64,000 nt of DNA, from contig JAIOJX010000004.1 in the NCBI GenBank assembly GCA_022376925.1, forward strand, positions 125,699,123-125,763,122, in the 5' to 3' direction. Made by a program: the position numbers and the translations under genes. Each line of letters opens with the position of its first letter. Position 1 is the first letter of the stretch. The notes under the pieces are model-generated. The model ran no database searches. It saw only the letters and a program-made list of their open reading frames with translations, and had not been told where the DNA came from. The DNA is from Tragulus kanchil. Taxonomy: Eukaryota > Chordata > Mammalia > Artiodactyla > Tragulidae. Positions 57,282 to 64,000 of this stretch are shown here, in pieces.

Positions 57282-57506
57282 CGTGTGTGAGTGCTAAGTT
57301 GCTTCAGTGGTGTCTGACTCTATGTGACTCTCTGGACTGTAGCCCACCAGTCTCTTTTGTCCATGGCATTTTCTAGGCAAGAGTACTGAAGTGGGTCGCC
57401 ATGCCCTCCTCCAAAGGATCTTTCTGACTCAAGGATCAAACACTCTTCTCTTATGTCTCCTACATTGCAAGCAGGTTTTTTATGACTAGGACCACCTGGG
57501 AGGCCC
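57282..57506 (-). mobile_element. Bov-tA SINE, inverted
   Basis: AGTGCTAAGTTGCTTCAGTGG, TGGACTGTAGCCCACC, AGTACTGAAGTGGGTCGCC and GGACCACCTGGGAGGCCC. Complete, moderately diverged. Confidence 0.92.
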
Positions 57507-58413
57507 CCATATTGGCATATGTGCCTGAAAAAAATCTTTAAAGAAACTAGAATTAGTTTGAGTATTTCCTCACAACAAGAAAATTTATTTTGAGAAAAGG
57601 CATCCATGAAATTTTCTTTGTACAGCTTTCTTAGAGAGATCTCAGGGGTCCAAATAACTAAACTAAATGTTTATACATTCCAGGATACACACATTATCAT
57701 TATTAATGAGCAATTTAATGTTCATTATAGCCTACATGTTAATTTTAGGTAAAATATTAGGGACTAGAGTAGTCTTGCATGCTAAATATTCATCAGTCCT
57801 TTGGTGATCTATAATATTTGATCATATTTATTTTTTGCTTTGAAGGATAAATTATATTAAAATTTGGGATACCTAGAGTAGTCTTGCATGTTTTTTTGGT
57901 ATTAAAGAAGTTCAAAGGGAGAGGATGGTTCAGCAAAGGGCCCTGATAGTAAAACCAGACTGTGGTAAAGGGTAAAACCCTGATAAATGCATTTTTCATT
58001 CCCATAGCTCTGATTTTTTCCCAACTCTTGTTTCATGAAATTCTTACTTTCTGTGCCTCTTTGGTTTAACTGAAGGTGGACACTAAGGTGAATTTGCCAT
58101 GAGATTCCTACAAGATATGAAGTGATTTAAAATAATTGTTACAGAGTCTTCACTAATAAAAACTGTTTTAAAAGACATTTAAATTTTCTTTTAAAAGACT
58201 CCTTAAAAAATCATCTCTCTCTGAGTAGTATCAAGAAAATGTGAAATAAAATCCATTTCTTTCTTGGTGGTCATTAATCACCTTGCAACAGGCTTCGCAC
58301 TAAACTAAGAAAGACAAAGTGAAATGGTAGAATGTTGGAACAGTCCTTATTTGAAGGGAAAAAAAGCATTTCAGTGGGAGCAACAACACAGCACCTATGA
58401 ACACGTACTGACA

Positions 58414-58638
58414 CGTGTGTGAGTGCTAAGTTGCTTCAGTGGTGTCTGACTCTATGTGACTCTCTGGACTGTAGCCCACCAGTCTCTTTTGTCCATGGCA
58501 TTTTCTAGGCAAGAGTACTGAAGTGGGTCGCCATGCCCTCCTCCAAAGGATCTTTCTGACTCAAGGATCAAACACTCTTCTCTTATGTCTCCTACATTGC
58601 AAGCAGGTTTTTTATGACTAGGACCACCTGGGAGGCCC
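58414..58638 (-). mobile_element. Bov-tA SINE, second copy in D18
   Basis: Same element as 57282-57506, carried by the duplication. Confidence 0.92.
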
Positions 58639-58980
58639 CCATATTGGCATATGTGCCTGAAAAAAATCTTTAAAGAAACTAGAATTAGTTTGAGTATTTC
58701 CTCACAACAAGAAAATTTATTTTGAGAAAAGGCATCCATGAAATTTTCTTTGTACAGCTTTCTTAGAGAGATCTCAGGGGTCCAAATAACTAAACTAAAT
58801 GTTTATACATTCCAGGATACACACATTATCATTATTAATGAGCAATTTAATGTTCATTATAGCCTACATGTTAATTTTAGGTAAAATATTAGGGACTAGA
58901 GTAGTCTTGCATGCTAAATATTCATCAGTCCTTTGGTGATCTATAATATTTGATCATATTTATTTTTTGCTTTGAAGGAT

Positions 58981-60519
58981 AATTTTATTATATCTAAGAG
59001 TCCTAGGCTATATACCTTCAACTTTATTTTCTTGTCTATTACTGTGGGCATATCTGTAATTGGTTTTGTAGAAGTTTCTTGGTTCAGAATACAATATATA
59101 GTTCAATATATAATTTTCAATATATCAATTTTCTTTGGAGGAAATATATCTTAGATTTCAGGACTATATTATGAGTGAAAATGGTGTGTATCTCTCTCTG
59201 AATGTATTATATATAGAACTGTATATATATATATACTGAATGTATATATATATAATAGAGCTGTGTACACACACACGTATCAAGCCTTATGGTGTGCAGA
59301 AGGGAAAGTTTATTTTTGTAAAAGCAATGCATTCTAGTGTAGCTCAGGGGTCCCTGAGTGCTCTGCTCCGATGTTCAGATTTTGTGCCATAAGCTATGGG
59401 AAACCAATTACATTTTTCTGAGATCAGAGGTGCTATAGGAAGATGATCCTGGGAGAAACCAGAAGCAAGAAGAAGATTTAGAAGCCCAAATTGGTTCATG
59501 TACTAGAATTCTTGAAAGTCACAGTCATCTTTACACAGCCTTTGCACTGTTATATTAAGTTTAAAATAACTAAGAATATAATTTTGTGCTATAAATATCA
59601 CCTCATACCATTGCATAAAAGCAGCAGATTATCAAATATTTTTTAAAAATGTGTGGGGCCAACACATTCCATTGAGAGAAAAACAATCCATTAACTGTCC
59701 AATCTCCCGAAAACCTTAAGAGAAAACCATTACGATTTGATATAAAAAGAAATCACAGGCCATCACTTGGATCCTCGATGTTCTACCAGAGGGAACCTTG
59801 AGAACTATTTGTTCTCCTTTTTCTTTTGGTCATGAGGGCTTGACTAACAGGAAACAAGACGAAGAACATAAGGAATATTGTGAAGAATCTGACAAATGAC
59901 TGAGGGTGGATGATGAGAGACAGAGGAGGGCTAAAATATTAAATATAAAATAAAATAAAATATTAAACAATATATTAAATATTAAATAATATATTAAATA
60001 TTGCTTCCATTTTGATTTGAAGTTGGTGGTATATCTTTCATGTTTGGTAATATTTATTTTAACATTTCTTTCTTTAAAAAGCATGTGTATGTTCGTAGGC
60101 AGGAATAGATAGGGAAAAGACAGGGAAAGCACTTTTAGAAATCACATGTGTCTTGTCTCTCAATATTCACGCTGCATTGCTACTGTTCAGAATCATGGAA
60201 GCATGTGGATTAGGCTTTTGGAAAAACCAACCTCTTCTCTTAAGAGAAAATGTTCTATAAAATGTACACACTACACTCCTGCATGGTATTAATACATGGG
60301 CTCTTGATTGTGTAATCTGCTTCTATTCTAGTGAGGCAACCAGAGAGATACAGCAGAGCGGAAAATCCCAGGTGGTTTATGGTTAATGACATAGGAGTAT
60401 CAGCAGCACTGAGTAATAAGGTATTCAAAGAATGATACAGCCTAACTTTTTTAAGCCAGTGCCCAGATGACTTCTTTGGAGAAATAGTTCTGCTTTGGCC
60501 TTAATAATAATTTTGTACA
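58981..60519. other. AT-rich unassigned interval with microsatellites
   Basis: Contains (TA)n at 59222-59254 with a following ACACACAC (59269-59276), and a TAAAATATTAAATAT-rich stretch at 59930-60000. No gene, RNA gene or named transposon is recognised in the rest. Confidence 0.6.
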
Positions 60520-60640
60520 GGGACTTTCCTGGAGGTTCAGCCATTAGGACTCAGTGCTTTCACTGCCGAGGATGCAGGTTTGCTCCCTGATGGAGGAACT
60601 AAGATCCCACACCTGCACAGCATGGCAAAGGAAAAAGTAC
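60520..60640 (+). mobile_element. CHR-2-like short SINE
   Basis: GGGACTTTCCTGGAGGTTCAG head, GGTTTGCTCCC as B-box relic, AACTAAGATCCCACACC, A-rich tail. Confidence 0.85.
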
Positions 60641-61009
60641 AAAAAATATAGCAATTGTGTACAAAACAAGAGACAAAAATTCCAACAGAAAGTTCTTGGT
60701 CAGCTTGCTTGTGTCCAAAGCTTGCTTAAGAGAAGTGGGAAGTTAACTGTCTTGTACCATTTGTAAACTAGAAGAAGGTACCACATAATTTTGGCTCTGT
60801 ACCTGGAGCTGTAATTTTGTGCACCAGATACATATTTTTGAAAAAGATACAGGCAGTAGAATCTGTGCAACAAATCACAGAGGCTGTGGTCTCAGTTTCA
60901 CAAAGCACTGTCTCCTAAAGCAAATCGTTGGCTTTGCTTCCCTTCTAATGTAACCATCTCATGGTTCAACAATTACTATAATACAGCCTTTAATACAGCG
61001 GTTAAAGCT
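60641..61009. other. No gene or named repeat recognised
   Basis: Unassigned sequence between two short SINEs. Confidence 0.45.
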
Positions 61010-61021
61010 CATCTCCTGACT

Positions 61022-61138
61022 CTTGTTTTGGCTGCACTGCATGACTTGCGGGATCTTAGTTCCCCAATGGGAGATGAAGCTCATGCCCAGGGCAGTGAAA
61101 CTGTGGAGTCCTAACCACTGGATCACCAGGGAATTCCC
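61022..61138 (-). mobile_element. CHR-2-like short SINE with TSD
   Basis: TTGTTTTGGCTGCACTGC, GGATCTTAGTTCCCC and CCACTGGATCACCAGGGAATTCCC. The near-perfect target-site duplication CATCTCCTGACT is at 61010-61021 and 61139-61150. Confidence 0.9.
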
Positions 61139-61265
61139 CATCTCCTGACTTCTAAGGAGCCTCTTAATTTATCTTAAATTCTATCACCACTCATCATGCA
61201 AACATTGTGGGCATAAATGGGATGATAGTTATATAAATGCATTGAAAGTAAGAATACTATCTGCA

Positions 61266-61267
61266 TT

Positions 61268-61309
<42 letters not shown>

Positions 61310-61310
61310 T
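61266..61310. repeat. (TA)n(CA)n microsatellite
   Basis: An uninterrupted alternating TA run followed by ACACACACACACAC. Likely to vary in length. Confidence 0.95.
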
Positions 61311-61734
61311 ATTTAATTTTAAATATAGCAGTGTGTACACGTCAATCCCAAATAAGGGAGATACTATTGTGTGAAATGCTGTCATTTCTGGAAACATTGA
61401 GTATACCAAGAACTAGTTTTAATTCATCTTAGTAGGCTGTACCTTTCAAAAGAGATACTCATATGAGATGTTACAAGGGGCCAAGCTGTATGAGTCATTA
61501 TCAACTGGGCCAGTTTGTTTTGTCGTGAGTCTCTCTCAACCACTATGAACTAGGTTCCAACATAGTCCAGAACTGCATAAAAAGACAGTGAAAGTAAGTG
61601 AAATAAATGGACTCTCGCTCACTTTTAGGAAAGTAAGTTTAAAATTACATACGTGAAGTGCTATCATAGAGTCAGAGTGCTGCTTCATAATACATAATTC
61701 TGAGGAAACTGTATCTAGAATTGAATATCTAAAA
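61311..61734. other. No gene or named repeat recognised
   Basis: AT-rich sequence. AGCAGTGTGTACACGTCAATCCC at 61327 resembles the L1 3' UTR motif seen again at 61927 and may be a stray L1 scrap. Confidence 0.45.
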
Positions 61735-62330
61735 ACAATTTTTTAATTTTATATCGGAACATAGGTGGTTAACAATGGTGTGTTAGTTTTAGGTGTATAG
61801 CAAATTAATTCAGTTATACATATACATGTATTTTTTTCAAAATTTTTCCCATGTAAGTTATTACAGAATATTGAGCACTGTTCCCTGTGCTCAATAAGTC
61901 CTTGTTGGTTATCCCTTTTAAACATAGCAGTGTGTACATGTCGATCCCAAACTCCCTAACTATCCCTCCTCTCCCATCTTCTTCCCCACTCCCCTGATAA
62001 CCATAAATTCATTTTCTAAGTCTCTGAGTCCATTTCTGTTTTGTAAATAAGTTCATTTGCATTATCCTTCTTTGAAAGTGTTAGTGACTCAGTCAAGTCC
62101 AGCTTTTCCCCACCCCATGGATTGTAACCTGCCAGGCTCCTGAGTCCTGGGATCAGCCAGGCAGGAATACTGGAGTGGGTTGCCAATTCCTTCTCCAGGG
62201 TGTCCTTTATATTCCACATATAAGTGCTATCATCTATTTGCCTAACTTCTTTCACTTAGTATGGTAACATCTAGGTCCATCCATGTTGTTGCAGGCAACA
62301 TTATTTCATAGACCTGAACATTTTTATCCT
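61735..62330 (-). mobile_element. L1 LINE 3' UTR split by Bov-tA fragment
   Basis: GGTGTGTTAGTTTTAGGTG, TTCAGTTATACATATACATG, TTCCCTGTGCTCAATAAG, GTGTGTACATGTCGATCCC, CATTTCTGTTTTGTAAATAAG, then after the SINE TTCCACATATAAGTGCTATC and ATCTAGGTCCATCCATGTTG. Inverted and non-coding. The part from 61995 is repeated in D19. Confidence 0.9.
62074..62205 (-). mobile_element. Bov-tA SINE rear fragment inside L1
   Basis: GTGTTAGTGACTCAGTCAAG, ATGGATTGTAACCTGCCAGGC and TGGAGTGGGTTGCCAATTCC, ending at CTCCAGGGTGTCC. The tRNA head is missing. Second copy at 63206-63337. Confidence 0.88.
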
Positions 62331-63126
62331 GGCCCATAAAAACTTTATGAAAGGGATTGAGGAAAAATAAATTTTAATATTTGAGACATAGACATGAAAC
62401 TTGAGGTAAAGTTAAAGCGTTCTTTATTATGTTTATAGATATGTGTATCTTACCTAGAACTATATATGTATATTGGTTATGTATAAAATATTAATATGTA
62501 TAAAAGATTTATACATATGTATATATGTACTTAATGTGTGTGCATATTCATATAGTGTGACAAAGATAGCACAATGACAAGAGCCATATATTTTAAATGG
62601 GAAAATCCCTTAGGATTGACTTTTGAAGGATCAGTGAGATTTTTCATATATAGTCATATAAACTTTACAAATTCCTCAAAAACCAGAAGCATTTAAGGAA
62701 AGCCTTTCACATTATTTCCCCACTGTGAAATAAAGAGAAGTACTAGCGACTTAGAGGAAATGGCTTGGTGCAATCATAACCTCACATTAAACTCGTGTTT
62801 TAGAATAATTTTTTGAAAGAATACATCAAAGCATGTGAAACTGGTGGCTAATTATATTATCGTTAGTGTACAGTAACATAGTATTATCATTCTTCATAAA
62901 ACACTATGAAATAAGTATGTTAAGAATGTTTAATTATATGGATGAGTGAAATAATAAAGGAAAATTGCTAGTTAATTGCTTTCCTTGGAGATGCTATTAG
63001 GGCTGGCTGTTGCCAAGCACTCTCATGATTCATCCTAAAGAGATAGGCTGTTGGGCTACTCTCTTTGAAATTAATCTGGCGAAACTAGGAGGGAGAATGA
63101 GGACTTGCCTGCACAGATCCTTTTTT

Positions 63127-63462
63127 TGATAACCATAAATTCATTTTCTAAGTCTCTGAGTCCATTTCTGTTTTGTAAATAAGTTCATTTGCATTATCCT
63201 TCTTTGAAAGTGTTAGTGACTCAGTCAAGTCCAGCTTTTCCCCACCCCATGGATTGTAACCTGCCAGGCTCCTGAGTCCTGGGATCAGCCAGGCAGGAAT
63301 ACTGGAGTGGGTTGCCAATTCCTTCTCCAGGGTGTCCTTTATATTCCACATATAAGTGCTATCATCTATTTGCCTAACTTCTTTCACTTAGTATGGTAAC
63401 ATCTAGGTCCATCCATGTTGTTGCAGGCAACATTATTTCATAGACCTGAACATTTTTATCCT
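63127..63462 (-). mobile_element. L1 3' UTR and Bov-tA fragment, second copy in D19
   Basis: Repeats 61995-62330 including the Bov-tA fragment (63206-63337). Confidence 0.9.
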
Positions 63463-64000
63463 GGCCCATAAAAACTTTATGAAAGGGATTGAGGAAAAAT
63501 AAATTTTAATATTTGAGACATAGACATGAAACTTGAGGTAAAGTTAAAGCGTTCTTTATTATGTTTATAGATATGTGTATCTTACCTAGAACTATATATG
63601 TATATTGGTTATGTATAAAATATTAATATGTATAAAAGATTTATACATATGTATATATGTACTTAATGTGTGTGCATATTCATATAGTGTGACAAAGATA
63701 GCACAATGACAAGAGCCATATATTTTAAATGGGAAAATCCCTTAGGATTGACTTTTGAAGGATCAGTGAGATTTTTCATATATAGTCATATAAACTTTAC
63801 AAATTCCTCAAAAACCAGAAGCATTTAAGGAAAGCCTTTCACATTATTTCCCCACTGTGAAATAAAGAGAAGTACTAGCGACTTAGAGGAAATGGCTTGG
63901 TGCAATCATAACCTCACATTAAACTCGTGTTTTAGAATAATTTTTTGAAAGAATACATCAAAGCATGTGAAACTGGTGGCTAATTATATTATCGTTAGTG

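Larger units (their letters stand above)
56764..58980. repeat. Direct tandem duplication D18, period 1132 bp
   Basis: Copy A is 56764-57850, a 45-base filler is 57851-57895, and copy B is 57896-58980. The filler contains TAGAGTAGTCTTGCATG, which also occurs in copy A at about 57765-57781, so the join holds a corrupted third partial copy. Internal offset is constant. Confidence 0.97.
61995..64000. repeat. Direct tandem duplication D19, period 1132 bp, cut by window end
   Basis: Copy A starts at 61995 and copy B at 63127 (TGATAACCATAAATTC). Copy B matches copy A to the last base (64000 pairs with 62868). The end of the duplication lies outside the window. The TTTTTTT before copy B looks like filler. 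Confidence 0.95.

Noticed and set aside
1..64000. Endogenous retrovirus or other viral insertion
   Set aside because: I found no paired long terminal repeats, primer-binding site, or recognisable gag, pol or env reading frames. All reverse transcriptase traces fit L1 or BovB.

Overview
This is non-coding nuclear DNA from a ruminant. The evidence is the interspersed repeats: many tRNA-Glu-derived SINEs of the cetartiodactyl CHR type, ruminant Bov-tA SINEs, a 3' piece of the ruminant RTE retrotransposon BovB, and cetartiodactyl L1 3' ends, over a background of old MIR, L2 and MER5-like repeats. I see no Bov-A2/ART2-type SINE with the repeated TGAACT tail that is common in pecorans. The freshest SINEs belong instead to a CHR-type subfamily with the head TAAGGACACCGCC. 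That hints at a ruminant outside the best-studied bovids, perhaps a basal lineage such as a chevrotain, but this is inference. No functional protein-coding or RNA gene was found. The one gene-derived sequence is a processed pseudogene of mitochondrial ribosomal protein L32 (MRPL32) at 3544-4260.

The dominant structure is not a gene. Nineteen times along the window, a stretch of otherwise unrelated sequence is followed at once by a near-identical direct copy of itself. The period is always about 1.0-1.18 kb. About 41 kb of the 64 kb lies in such pairs and about 21 kb is redundant. Some junctions are clean (1-8 bp of shared bases). Most carry 6-69 bp of filler, and in several the filler is a corrupted version of adjacent sequence. 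Differences between copies cluster at the junctions and are mostly homopolymer indels. From 31275 to 41462 five pairs are chained. Uniform size, unrelated content and noisy joins point to an assembly or gap-filling artefact (unmerged contig-end overlaps) rather than biology, though this cannot be proved from sequence alone.

Layout: 1-400 L1 remnants; 598-2879 an old repeat with a SINE insertion, duplicated; 3544-4260 MRPL32 pseudogene; 4615-4865 MIR; 5521-8400 SINEs, partly duplicated; 8400-14250 mostly unassigned sequence in duplicated blocks; 14370-18720 L2, then stacked L1 3' ends with nested SINEs; 18611-25700 duplicated SINE/L1/MIR blocks; 26995-29322 SINE, MER5-like and L1 block in two copies; 30914-41462 SINEs and unassigned sequence in the chained duplications; 41608-44262 BovB remnant, partly duplicated; 44435-49843 CHR-1, MIR and SINE blocks; 50203-52578 BovB end and L1 remnant, partly duplicated; 52700-61150 sparse old repeats and short CHR SINEs; 61266-64000 AT-rich microsatellite and L1 3' end, duplicated up to the window edge.
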